Part shown: piece after piece, positions 1-7,582 of the stretch
Layout: each line of letters opens with the position of its first letter
Position numbering within the stretch: the first letter of the stretch is position 1
Position numbers and translations under genes: made by a program
NCBI RefSeq assembly: GCF_001083785.1
Contig: NZ_LAVL01000079.1
Location: forward strand, 1-37,619
DNA: 37,619 bases
Reading direction: 5' to 3'
DNA from: Nonomuraea sp. SBT364
GTDB lineage: Bacteria; Actinomycetota; Actinomycetes; Streptosporangiales; Streptosporangiaceae
The notes under the pieces: generated by a model
What the model was told of the DNA's origin: nothing
What the model saw: the letters and a program-made list of their open reading frames with translations, nothing else
Databases searched by the model: none

Positions 1-216
1 GGCCTGGGGAGTGCCGGGGGCGGCCTCGGAAGTGGCCGAGGGGGTGGCCGACGGGCTAGCCGTGGGGGAGGTGAGATCCAGGCGCGGGATGACGCCCGTC
101 GCCTCCGGATCGAAAGGCACCTCCGACTCCTCTCCCGTGTCCCCCCGTACGCCGGAAGAGCCGGTGATCCCCGCTGTCATTCCATCGCCGTCCCGTTGCC
201 TCACGTTGACCATCAT
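1..216 (-). CDS. Partial gene of polysaccharide operon, product unknown (5' end only)
   Basis: Only the first 72 codons are present; the frame stays open to the left edge. The start ATG (214-216) overlaps the TGA of the flippase gene as ATGA, so translation is probably coupled. A second ATG follows directly, and a third in-frame ATG lies at 178-180. The visible protein is hydrophilic and becomes rich in Pro, Ser, Thr and Ala (for example SPTASPSATPSATSEAAPG), typical of a disordered cytoplasmic or wall-spanning linker. No domain is visible, so no function is assigned. Its position at the end of the glycan operon suggests a role in polymer synthesis, export or polymerisation, which is inference from context only. 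Confidence 0.7.
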   Translation of the reverse strand, partial: MMVNVRQRDGDGMTAGITGSSGVRGDTGEESEVPFDPEATGVIPRLDLTSPTASPSATPSATSEAAPGTPQA

Positions 217-1532
217 GGAGCCCCGGGCGACCCATGAGCGACGTCCAACTGCCGGGTTTCGCCGTATTTAAGAATTTTGCGGAGTTTTCCGAAGATCAAA
301 AGTGCGACCACCGTCTGGCTCAGAAGCATCCCGTACCCCACCGCGTTCACGCTCGCGAAGGGGAACAGCGCCGCGATGGACACCAGCACGAGCGCCGCCA
401 GCCCGATCTGCACGGTGGCAAGCTTGCGCGCCTCGCTCCGGGCGCGCAACGCGCTGAGGTAGATCTCGATCAGCACCCGGGGCAGCACCGCCAGCGCCAT
501 CAGCCGCAGCAGCATCGTCCCCTCGTCGGCGAACTTGGCCCCGAAGACGTGCAGGATGAACGGCGCCGCCACGTTTGCGATCACGATGATCGGCACGATG
601 ACGAGCAGCGCGCGCCGCAGCGCGTTGCGGCAGTTGGCGGCCAGCTGGGACCGGTCGAACGAGCCCTCGACGGTCAACGACACGGCCATGTTCATGGCCA
701 GCAGCTCGATCATGCACCCCAGCGTGTGCGCCATCGAGAAGCGCCCGAACACGGCCTCCCCGACCCGCGTGGCGACGACCACGGGCACCAGGTAGACGAT
801 CGCCAGGACCGACAGCGTGCCGGGGAAGTCGCCCGCCAGGAACCGGCCGACCTCGCGCAGCCGGGGTGCCTCGCGGTGCGGTCCGGCCGTCTGCCGGACG
901 TGCCGCGGCACCACCACCCCGAAGATCAGCCAGTTGACCGGGATCAGCGCGATCGCGGTCGGCACCACCCACGAGACGAAGATGCCGCCGTCGGGCAGCG
1001 CCCCCGCCAGGGTGACCAGCAGCCCCATCTTGACCAGGCCGAAGATCAGGTTGTTGAACGGCACCCAGGTGGCGTTGCGCAGCCCGGTCAGCACCACGTC
1101 CTGGAGCGTGAAGACCGCCCACACGACGACCGCGGCGAGGAAGAACAGCCCGGGCCCGAACCCGGCCAGCACCGAGTACGTCTCGCCCCACAGCGGCAAC
1201 GTCAGCAGGAAGCCGACCGCCGCGGCGCCACCGGTGGCGGCGGCGATCCCGTACCCGCGCAGGATGAACTCGGGCGTGCGGCGGCCCGCCACCGGCAGGA
1301 AGCGCGCGAACGCGCCCACCAGGCCGAGCGCGGTCAGCGACGCGAACAGCCGCATCAGCGTGATCACCGCCTGGCCGCGGCCGAACTCCTCCTCGGAGAA
1401 GTAGTGCGCCGCGAGCAGCCAGTAGCCGGCTCCGAGCACCGCCGTGATGCCCGTGTTGGCCATCAGCGCGTAGCCGTTCCTGAACAGCGGATTGCGGAGG
1501 TCGAGCAGCACCCTCCGCCGGAGGCTAGACAT
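213..1532 (-). CDS. Polysaccharide flippase of the Wzx/MATE-like superfamily
   Basis: A 439-residue, almost wholly hydrophobic protein with about 12-14 predicted membrane segments separated by short basic loops, the size and pattern of oligosaccharide flippases that move undecaprenyl-linked sugar units across the membrane. It begins with a short basic tail (MSSLRRR) before the first segments, and the N-terminal region (NTGITAVLGAGYWLLAAHYF then EEFGRGQAV) matches the usual start of this family. ATG at 1530-1532 overlaps the end of the deacetylase gene by 8 bases, and its own stop overlaps the next gene as ATGA. The neighbouring glycosyltransferases and acyltransferase support a role in exporting the repeat unit they build. 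The exact substrate cannot be told. Confidence 0.85.
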   Translation of the reverse strand: MSSLRRRVLLDLRNPLFRNGYALMANTGITAVLGAGYWLLAAHYFSEEEFGRGQAVITLMRLFASLTALGLVGAFARFLPVAGRRTPEFILRGYGIAAATGGAAAVGFLLTLPLWGETYSVLAGFGPGLFFLAAVVVWAVFTLQDVVLTGLRNATWVPFNNLIFGLVKMGLLVTLAGALPDGGIFVSWVVPTAIALIPVNWLIFGVVVPRHVRQTAGPHREAPRLREVGRFLAGDFPGTLSVLAIVYLVPVVVATRVGEAVFGRFSMAHTLGCMIELLAMNMAVSLTVEGSFDRSQLAANCRNALRRALLVIVPIIVIANVAAPFILHVFGAKFADEGTMLLRLMALAVLPRVLIEIYLSALRARSEARKLATVQIGLAALVLVSIAALFPFASVNAVGYGMLLSQTVVALLIFGKLRKILKYGETRQLDVAHGSPGAP

Positions 1533-2328
1533 CCCCGCGGACCCGTCGCAGCCCGTAGCGCGTGCGCCTGACCACGGCGTAGCCCTTGGTCAGGATGCGT
1601 TCGCGCAGGTAGATCAGGGGTACGCCGGTGCCTTCGACCGCCCGCTTGAACATGCCGATCGTGGTGTGCCTGGCGACCGTCAGGCGGGGGATGGCGAGCA
1701 TGTCGTGCCGGTCGGCGGCGATCGTGTTGCCGACGGCGCAGGCGGCGAAGTAGCCGGCCTTGCGCACCTCCCGGCGCACGCGGGCGCTGGAGTAGCCGTA
1801 GGGGTAGGCCATGGTGGCGACGGGGGTGCCCAGGGTGTCCTCCAGCAGGCCCTTGTTGCGCCGCAGCTCCTGGCGCAGTTGCTCGGTGGGGAGCTGGTCG
1901 AGCTGCGGATGGCTGTGGCTGTGGCCGCCGATCTCGATGCCGCTCTGCGCGGCCTCGCGTGCCTGGCCCCAGGTCAGCATGTCGTCCAGCGGCCGGCCCG
2001 CCGCGTCGTCGCCGGCGTCGGCCACCCAGCCGCTGGTCAGGAAGACCGTGGCGGGATGGCCGTGCTTGTCCAGCAGCGGCAGCGCCCGGCCGTGGAAGTC
2101 GGCGTAGCCGTCGTCGAACGTGATCACCACCGGCTTGGCGGGCAGCGACCGCCCGTTGTTCTTGTTCAGAGCGGCGACCAGGTCGCCCAGCGTGAGCGGG
2201 CTGAACCCGGCCTCCGACAGGTAGGCGAGCTGCTCGTCCAGGTCGCCGGGCCGTACGGAGTGCGGCCGGGTCTCGTCGTTGGGCCGGTCGCTGACCGAGT
2301 GATACATCAGGATCGGCACCCGGATCAT
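1525..2328 (-). CDS. Polysaccharide deacetylase (NodB homology domain)
   Basis: A 267-residue protein. It opens with VPILMYHSV, the usual first strand of carbohydrate esterase family 4 proteins, and carries the metal and catalytic motifs: TFDDGY (Asp72, Asp73), HSHSHP (His136 and His140 as metal ligands) and YPYG. These enzymes remove N- or O-acetyl groups from polysaccharides or peptidoglycan. No signal peptide is visible, so the enzyme may act on a lipid-linked precursor inside the cell, or its export may be unconventional. The frame stays open further upstream, but the ATG at 2326-2328 forms an ATGA overlap with the preceding glycosyltransferase stop and fits the family N-terminus, so I chose it. 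The C-terminal tail after residue 240 is strongly basic. Confidence 0.88.
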   Translation of the reverse strand: MIRVPILMYHSVSDRPNDETRPHSVRPGDLDEQLAYLSEAGFSPLTLGDLVAALNKNNGRSLPAKPVVITFDDGYADFHGRALPLLDKHGHPATVFLTSGWVADAGDDAAGRPLDDMLTWGQAREAAQSGIEIGGHSHSHPQLDQLPTEQLRQELRRNKGLLEDTLGTPVATMAYPYGYSSARVRREVRKAGYFAACAVGNTIAADRHDMLAIPRLTVARHTTIGMFKRAVEGTGVPLIYLRERILTKGYAVVRRTRYGLRRVRGDV

Positions 2329-3266
2329 GACCGCACCGCCTTGAGACGTACGGAACCCACCAGATAGCCCCAGGCCGTCCAGGCCAGGCCGACGACGATG
2401 GCGCCGGCCCTGCCGAGCCCGCCGGGATCGCCCTTCACCGCCTCGCCGAGGCCGCGCAGCGCGCCGAGCGGCAGCGTCTTCAGCGCGTGCGCCCGCTCGC
2501 TGGACAGTCCGTCCTGGGTGCCGACCTCCTGGGTGACCAGGGCTTTCGACAGCCCTTCCGCGTAGCAGCGGGAGCGGAAGTAGGCGAACCCCTCCCGCTG
2601 CCTGGACACCTTGTGCCCGATGAGCGCCCTCGGCTCGAACAGCATGACCGAGCCGGGCTTGCGCTGGCTCAGCCGGATGCAGAACTCGGTCTCCTCGCAC
2701 CCGAGCGGGCGCGACTTGCGGCCCTGCACGCTACGCCCGATGCCGCTGTGGAACCCGCCCACCTCGGACACCACCTGGCGCAGGAAGGCCGCGTTGCCTC
2801 CCATGACGTTGCGGATCGGCGCCCGGACCGCGGGCATGCCGCGGTAGGTGCAGCCGACCGTCCAGTCGAACTCCTGCGGGAACCAGCGCGGCCTGCGCTC
2901 GGACGCCCAGATCGGTTCGGTGCGACCGCCCACGCCGACGACGCCGGGATCCTGGAAGCCCTCCTCCAAAGCCTCCAGCCACCCGGGATCGGCGACCGCG
3001 TCGTCGTCGAGGAACGCGACGATGTCACCGGTGGCCGTGGCCACCCCGGTGTTCTTGCCGCCGGACAGCCCCTGCTCGTGGGTGTTGGCCACGACGATCG
3101 CGCCGGGGTAGGCGCGCTTGAGCTTCAGGTGCAGGTCCGGGTTGTGGTCGACGACCAGGATCAGCTCGTACGGGCGGCGGCTCTGCTGCTCCACCGACTC
3201 GACGGCCTGCCTGATGTCCTCCCACCGGTCCTCGGTGTAGACACAGATGACGACAGACGTGTTCAC
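2325..3266 (-). CDS. Family 2 glycosyltransferase (GT-A fold)
   Basis: A 313-residue protein with the family 2 pattern: VVICVYTEDR nucleotide-binding start, LSGGKNTGV, the DDD metal motif near residues 87-89 (AFLDDDAVADPGW), MGGNAAFLR, and an acceptor-side EETEFCIRL (ED-type catalytic region). It should move a sugar from a nucleotide donor to the growing lipid-linked glycan on the inner face of the membrane. A hydrophobic stretch near residues 285-305 may tether it to the membrane. The GTG start (3264-3266) has a GAAGGA Shine-Dalgarno 6 bases upstream. Its stop overlaps the deacetylase start (ATGA). The sugar donor is not predictable. Confidence 0.88.
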   Translation of the reverse strand: MNTSVVICVYTEDRWEDIRQAVESVEQQSRRPYELILVVDHNPDLHLKLKRAYPGAIVVANTHEQGLSGGKNTGVATATGDIVAFLDDDAVADPGWLEALEEGFQDPGVVGVGGRTEPIWASERRPRWFPQEFDWTVGCTYRGMPAVRAPIRNVMGGNAAFLRQVVSEVGGFHSGIGRSVQGRKSRPLGCEETEFCIRLSQRKPGSVMLFEPRALIGHKVSRQREGFAYFRSRCYAEGLSKALVTQEVGTQDGLSSERAHALKTLPLGALRGLGEAVKGDPGGLGRAGAIVVGLAWTAWGYLVGSVRLKAVRS

Positions 3267-3290
3267 GACGCATCCTTCAGGCGCTCAGGC

Positions 3291-4124
3291 TTACGCGACG
3301 CCCCGGTCGGCGGCGGGTTTCCTGGCGGGTTCCGGGCGTGGCGGCGCGGGCTGGCGGCGCCACTCGCTGAGGATGGTCCTGAGCACCCGGAGCCCGTCGC
3401 GCACCACGTGCAGGTTGCTCTCGCCGTGGATGCGGTTGCGCTCGTGGCTGGGCACCTCGTGCACCTTCAGCCCGGCCTTGGCGGCGCGGATGTTCATCAG
3501 CGTCTCCACCTCGAAGCCGTCGCAGTCGAGGTTGAGCACGTCGAGGTGACGCGCCCAGAAGGCGTTGTAGCCGTAGCACAGGTCGGTGTAGGACGTGCCG
3601 TACATCTTGTTGACGATCCCGGTGAGGATCCTGTTGCCGAAGCGGCGGTTGAAGGTCAGGTCGTCGCTGCCGCCGCCGGCCGCGTAGCGCGAGCCCTTGA
3701 CGAAGTCGGCGCCCGTGACCAGCGCGCCCACGAACGAGATGATCTCGTGGCCGTCGGTGGAGCCGTCGGCGTCGATCATCACGATGATGTCTCCGGTGCA
3801 CGCGGCGAACCCGGCGGCCAGGGCGTCGCCCTTGCCCCTGCCGGTCTGCGTTACGATCTTCACGTTCGGCCGCAGGCGGCGGGCGACGGCCACCGTGTCG
3901 TCGACGGAGTTGCCGTCCACGAGCACGATCTCGTCGATCCACTGCGGCAGGGTGGCGAACACGTGGGGCAGGTTCTCCGCCTCGTTCATCGCCGGCACCA
4001 CAACACTCACCGTCGGTGAGATGGCCAGATGTGGGGTGACCGGTGTGAACCGCTCGAGGGGCGGCATGGAGCGCAAGGGCGTGATCTGCGCCTTGCCGTT
4101 GTGCTTGACGGACTCGGGACTCAT
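3291..4124 (-). CDS. Family 2 glycosyltransferase, polyprenyl-phosphate sugar transferase-like
   Basis: A 277-residue protein: about 37 residues of leader, then VSVVVPAMNEAENL, VDGNSVDDT, GRGKGDALAAGF and the DAD metal motif at residues 118-120 (MIDADGSTDG). This is the dolichol/polyprenyl-phosphate mannose synthase type of family 2, which usually loads a hexose onto polyprenyl phosphate as donor for later steps outside the cell. No C-terminal membrane spans are present; the tail is Pro/Arg-rich and disordered. ATG 4122-4124 has GGAAGGA upstream, though at an 11-base distance. It lies 24 bases before the next glycosyltransferase, clearly the same operon. Confidence 0.87.
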   Translation of the reverse strand: MSPESVKHNGKAQITPLRSMPPLERFTPVTPHLAISPTVSVVVPAMNEAENLPHVFATLPQWIDEIVLVDGNSVDDTVAVARRLRPNVKIVTQTGRGKGDALAAGFAACTGDIIVMIDADGSTDGHEIISFVGALVTGADFVKGSRYAAGGGSDDLTFNRRFGNRILTGIVNKMYGTSYTDLCYGYNAFWARHLDVLNLDCDGFEVETLMNIRAAKAGLKVHEVPSHERNRIHGESNLHVVRDGLRVLRTILSEWRRQPAPPRPEPARKPAADRGVA

Positions 4125-4174
4125 GGCGAGGTTAATCCTTCCGGGGCGCTACCGGTGCAACGCTGTGACAGTTG

Positions 4175-4193
4175 TTCCCGGGTGCTGCGGGAA
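4175..4193. repeat. Short inverted repeat in operon-internal spacer
   Basis: Arms TTCCCG and CGGGAA with a 7-base loop sit in the 166-base spacer between the acyltransferase gene and the glycosyltransferase gene, the only sizeable gap in the glycan operon. It could be an operator or an attenuating or mRNA-processing hairpin. No T-run follows on either strand, so it is not a standard terminator. Confidence 0.4.
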
Positions 4194-4290
4194 TGGCTGC
4201 TGGGGCGAACGGTGCATCGGTGCGTCCAAGTGAGGGCTTTGCTGGGGGTCTGCTGCTGCCTGGTGCCGGGGGGTGGTTTGAGTGCGAGGG

Positions 4291-5403
4291 TCAGCCTGCT
4301 CCGGTCGGTTCCTTCACGTCTTGCTGGATCGATCTGCGCATACGACCGAAACCCTTGAGGACTCGATCGGCTGCCTTATAGAGAGACGGTCGGTCCAGGA
4401 CAATTGTTCGGGCCTTGTTGAAGGGGGTCCGCCCCATCCAGTGCACCGCGGCGGCCGGGGAGGGGCGGGAGACCCGGCCTTCGGCGACGTACAGGGTTCC
4501 GCTCTTGAGCCAGTCCTTGTACTCCTTGCCGCCCTTGCCCATGTCGACCATGTGCAATCCGCTGGCCGCGGCTGCCTGGGCCATCTGCAGGTGGTGCACG
4601 ATCCCGGGGGAGTAGCGGGCGAACTCGGTGTCGTAGGCCGGGAACCAGCCCACGAGCGTCGTGGCCGTGCGCAACCCGAAGTGGCCGGCGACGGGTACGT
4701 CGCCCGAGTAGAGCATGGTCAGCACGCCGGAGAAGTCGTCGGACCGTTCGGCGTGCATGAGGTCGGTCAGCTCGACGATCCACGGCTGCGCGAACCTGTC
4801 GACCCGGCCGGTCCGCTGATACTGGTCGGACTTCCAGGCCAGCAGGGTGCGCAGCACCCCGGGGTCGGCCGACGCCCACTCGAATCGGAGCTCGCCCTGC
4901 TCCCTGCCGAGCTTGCGTTCCTTGTAGCGAACGGTCTTCAGGTTCTTCGGGGAGTTGGCCCTGACCTGCTCGATCCAGGCGTCGAAGCCGGAGGTGAAGT
5001 CCATGACCGGGGCCGGCCGCACGTCGCTCTCGAAGGGGGCGAACGTCGGCTGCCCGGCGACCAGGTGGTCGAAGTCGAACACGGTGAGCTTGCAGGCCCG
5101 CAGCAGGGCCCGCGCGTCGATCGCCAGGTCGGGGACCGCGATCAGGCCGTGACAGGTGGTGAGGAAGCCGCCGAGCGGTTTGCCGATCCCGAAGCTGTGT
5201 CTCTCGTACGGGAAGAAGCCGGCGATCCGGCCGCCGTCCCGCAGGACGGCCACGCGCACGTAGTCGCGCAACCGGTCCATCGCGACGGCGAACTCGACCG
5301 AGAGGAAGGGGTTGTCCAGGCTCCGGTCGGCCTTCTGCAACTCGCGCCAGCGGGCCCGCTCGGGGGCGCCCAGCTCCGCGGGGCGGACGACATCGATTCT
5401 CAC
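4291..5403 (-). CDS. FemAB/CelD-like acyltransferase (GNAT fold, Acetyltransf_6 type)
   Basis: A 370-residue protein. The second half carries the GNAT-type region found in polysaccharide clusters: GVLTMLYSGDVPVAGHFGL, LVGWFPAYDTEFARYSPG, then a helix and VDMGKGGKEYKDWLKSG, where the last stretch resembles the D-x-G-x-G-x-x-x-Y-K motif of BioF2/CelD-like acyltransferases. Such proteins add acyl or aminoacyl groups to glycans or lipid-linked precursors. The frame stays open further upstream, but GTG 5401-5403 overlaps the preceding stop as GTGA and yields an N-terminus (RIDVVRP) normal for the family. A glycan-decorating role is inferred from context. Confidence 0.78.
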   Translation of the reverse strand: MRIDVVRPAELGAPERARWRELQKADRSLDNPFLSVEFAVAMDRLRDYVRVAVLRDGGRIAGFFPYERHSFGIGKPLGGFLTTCHGLIAVPDLAIDARALLRACKLTVFDFDHLVAGQPTFAPFESDVRPAPVMDFTSGFDAWIEQVRANSPKNLKTVRYKERKLGREQGELRFEWASADPGVLRTLLAWKSDQYQRTGRVDRFAQPWIVELTDLMHAERSDDFSGVLTMLYSGDVPVAGHFGLRTATTLVGWFPAYDTEFARYSPGIVHHLQMAQAAAASGLHMVDMGKGGKEYKDWLKSGTLYVAEGRVSRPSPAAAVHWMGRTPFNKARTIVLDRPSLYKAADRVLKGFGRMRRSIQQDVKEPTGAG

Positions 5404-5768
5404 CTTGCGCCGGCCCCCTGTTCGGTCTGCATGTTCTTCCCCCGGTAGAGCACGCGAAGCACGTACATGAACCCGCCGAGCACGGCGATCGTCGCCACAC
5501 CGGCCCGGGGCGACCACGCGTCGAAGAGCAGCATGGCCTGGGCCAGCAGCACGTTGAGCACGAGGCTCGCGGCGGCTCCTACCGATAGTGCAGCCAGAGG
5601 GTCACGATCACGCAACAGCCCGACGACGGCCGCTCCCGGCACGAAGAGAAGAAACATGGAGATCAGAAGCGGGCGCAGCGGCGTGTCGATGTCGAAGAGC
5701 GCGATCACCGCTCCCGCGATGCAGGCGAGCGCGAGCAGCCATGTGAGCGCTCTGCGGTGCTTGAGCAT
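5400..5768 (-). CDS. Small membrane protein heading the glycan operon, unknown function
   Basis: A 122-residue protein with about four hydrophobic segments (starting ALTWLLALACIAGAVIALF, then LLISMFLLFVPGAAVVGLL, LSVGAAASLVLNVLLAQAML, GVATIAVLGGFMYVL) and a short basic tail. I do not recognise a family. An in-frame ATG at 5808-5810 would add 14 residues but has no ribosome site; the ATG at 5766-5768 has GGGAGA about 9 bases upstream, so I prefer it. It is the first gene of the operon and its stop overlaps the acyltransferase start (GTGA). A chaperone or anchoring role for the glycan machinery is possible but not shown. Confidence 0.72.
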   Translation of the reverse strand: MLKHRRALTWLLALACIAGAVIALFDIDTPLRPLLISMFLLFVPGAAVVGLLRDRDPLAALSVGAAASLVLNVLLAQAMLLFDAWSPRAGVATIAVLGGFMYVLRVLYRGKNMQTEQGAGAR

Positions 5769-5993
5769 CTGCTGTGTCTCTCCCGGTTCCCGACGTGATC
5801 GCCATTTCATGGGATCAATCCGTGCGCGTACGCGTCAACGCCGACGCTTGGCGGCACAGTCAGGTTTACCGGTTCCCATGTGAAGTTCAACACAGTGTCA
5901 ACGAGCTCCGGGTCCCCGACGTGCTCCACAAGCACACCAGGATGCCTTATTTGTCACAGCGGCATCGGCCTGAGCCGGTAATTCGCAGCTTTC

Positions 5994-7481
5994 TCACATA
6001 ACTGTTGCGAGGGTCTCCGTCGGTGTGCTGGACGGCTCCGGCGACGGGGTCGGCTCCTCGTCCGGCTGCTCCGACGGCCGGCCCGGCTGCCCCTCCCAGG
6101 TGAGCGCGCAGGTCACGGCGCCGCCGTTGGAGGTGAACGACACCGTGCCGCCGCCTGGCAGGCCGGGGTCGTCCACCGTGACCCACACGGCCGCCGACGC
6201 GCCCGCCTTGATCGTCCCGCTCGCCGGATGGACTCCCAGGCCGTTCGTGGCGGTGGCGTCCCAGGTGATGGCGGCGTTGCGGGCACGGAGCCGGACCTGC
6301 GCCGCGCCCTCGATCGCGGCCGGCCGGGTGGTGGCCACGCCGACGGCGGGACGCCGGGTCGGGGGCGGCGTGGCGATCCCGCCGGTGGTCCCGCCGGTGG
6401 TCGCGCCGGTGGTCGGGGACTCGCCGGGCGTGGGCTCGGCATCGGTCTCGGCGCCGGGTTCCGGGCTGTCGGCGGCGTAGTCCTCGTCGGGGGGAGGCGG
6501 GGCCGCGGGGGCCGGCGCGCGCAGCGCGGTGTTCGCGCCCTCCTGGCTGCTCAGCGCGACCGTCACGCTCGTCCCGGCCATCAGCAGCGCGCCGGCCAGC
6601 AGCGCCGGGGCGAGCCTGCGCGGCCTGCGCCGCCGCGACCGGTGCTGGGGGGCGACCGGGAAGCCGGTCCGGTCGAAGCTGTCACCGCGATCGGTGATCA
6701 GCGTGCGGGTCGCGTCCTGCTCCGGGTCGAGGCAGGTGCCGATCACCCGCTCGCGCAGCGAGAGCGGCGGGAACGCCACGGGCACCAGGTCGAGCAGCCG
6801 CTCCGCGGAGACCGCGCGCTGCCTGCGCTCGGTGCACACCTCGCAGCCGGCGATGTGCCCCGCGAGCCGCCGTCGCAGCAGCGGCGTGAGCGGGCCCTCC
6901 CAGGAGTCCACCATCGCCGACAGGTCCGGGCAGTGCGCCCGCCCCGTCCTGGCCAGCACCACCGCCGCGGCGGTGTTCTCCAGCTGGGTGCGGGCCCTGG
7001 TCAGCCGCCCGGCGGCCTGCCGCGAGGTCAGGCCGAGCACCCCGCTCACCTCGGCGGGCGTCAGCCCGTGCCGCACCGACAGCTCCAGCACCTCGCGCTC
7101 GGGCCCGCGCAGCTCGCCGAGCGTCTCGTGCACCAGGGCGGTCAGCTCCGGGTCGTCCGGCTCGTCGAGCATCCGACGCGCGGGCCGCTCGGCGCCGCGG
7201 TGCCCCAGCCGCGCCACCGCCTGGAACCTGGTCAGCGCGTACAGCCAGGCCCGCAGCCGGACCGCGTCGCGCAGGCGCTCGGCGCGGCCCTGCGCGGTGA
7301 CCAGCGCGTCGTGCACCGCGTCCGCCGCGCCGTCGCACTCGCCCAGCAGCGAGCAGGCGTAGTCGTAGAGGCGCTCGGCGTAGGCGCCGTACAGCCGGTC
7401 GGGGCCGTTCGGATCGGCGTGGCGCAGCACCGCCACGAGCTGCCGGTCGTCGGCGCGATCGACTGTCGGCCATCCAGGCAC
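5994..7481 (-). CDS. ECF sigma factor fused to zinc-finger, membrane span and exported Ig-like domain
   Basis: A 495-residue protein. Residues 25-90 match sigma region 2 (LYGAYAERLYDYACSLLGE...LRAWLYALTRFQAVAR) and 118-168 sigma region 4 with its helix-turn-helix (LTPAEVSGVLGLTSRQAAGRL). Then comes an anti-sigma-like zinc motif: Cys184, His209, Cys213, Cys216 (HIAGCEVC). A basic stop-transfer stretch (RSRRRRPRRL, 281-290) is followed by one membrane span (291-310), a Pro/Thr/Gly-rich linker (325-390) and a beta-rich Ig/BACON-like domain (395-465) with a disordered tail. The sigma part would thus be cytoplasmic and the C-terminus outside. ECF groups with fused C-terminal zinc-finger/membrane parts are known in actinomycetes; release must involve a conformational change or proteolysis (inference). 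GTG start with GGGAGGG 6 bases upstream. Likely cotranscribed with the VWA gene 101 bases upstream. Confidence 0.85.
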   Translation of the reverse strand: MPGWPTVDRADDRQLVAVLRHADPNGPDRLYGAYAERLYDYACSLLGECDGAADAVHDALVTAQGRAERLRDAVRLRAWLYALTRFQAVARLGHRGAERPARRMLDEPDDPELTALVHETLGELRGPEREVLELSVRHGLTPAEVSGVLGLTSRQAAGRLTRARTQLENTAAAVVLARTGRAHCPDLSAMVDSWEGPLTPLLRRRLAGHIAGCEVCTERRQRAVSAERLLDLVPVAFPPLSLRERVIGTCLDPEQDATRTLITDRGDSFDRTGFPVAPQHRSRRRRPRRLAPALLAGALLMAGTSVTVALSSQEGANTALRAPAPAAPPPPDEDYAADSPEPGAETDAEPTPGESPTTGATTGGTTGGIATPPPTRRPAVGVATTRPAAIEGAAQVRLRARNAAITWDATATNGLGVHPASGTIKAGASAAVWVTVDDPGLPGGGTVSFTSNGGAVTCALTWEGQPGRPSEQPDEEPTPSPEPSSTPTETLATVM

Positions 7482-7582
7482 GAGTACCCTCCCCGCGGGT
7501 TGCAGGACGTCCCCACCGCGGTAGGACGCCCGCCTCCTCCCCGCGGGTTGACGATCGGGCCCTCATTCATGCCGAACAGGCA

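Noticed and set aside
234..1571. A 445-codon plus-strand open frame across the flippase gene
   Set aside because: It is a His/Gln/Arg-rich shadow of the antisense membrane protein and has no recognisable domain.
4029..4358. A 109-codon plus-strand frame spanning the spacer inside the glycan operon
   Set aside because: It overlaps the start of a well-supported glycosyltransferase and lacks translation signals.
5774..6001. A 75-codon frame in the gap between the glycan operon and the sigma-fusion gene
   Set aside because: No ribosome site or domain and a lower-GC composition; it reads as intergenic leader DNA. The gap also holds a weak hairpin (CGGC-ctga-GCCG) but nothing stronger.
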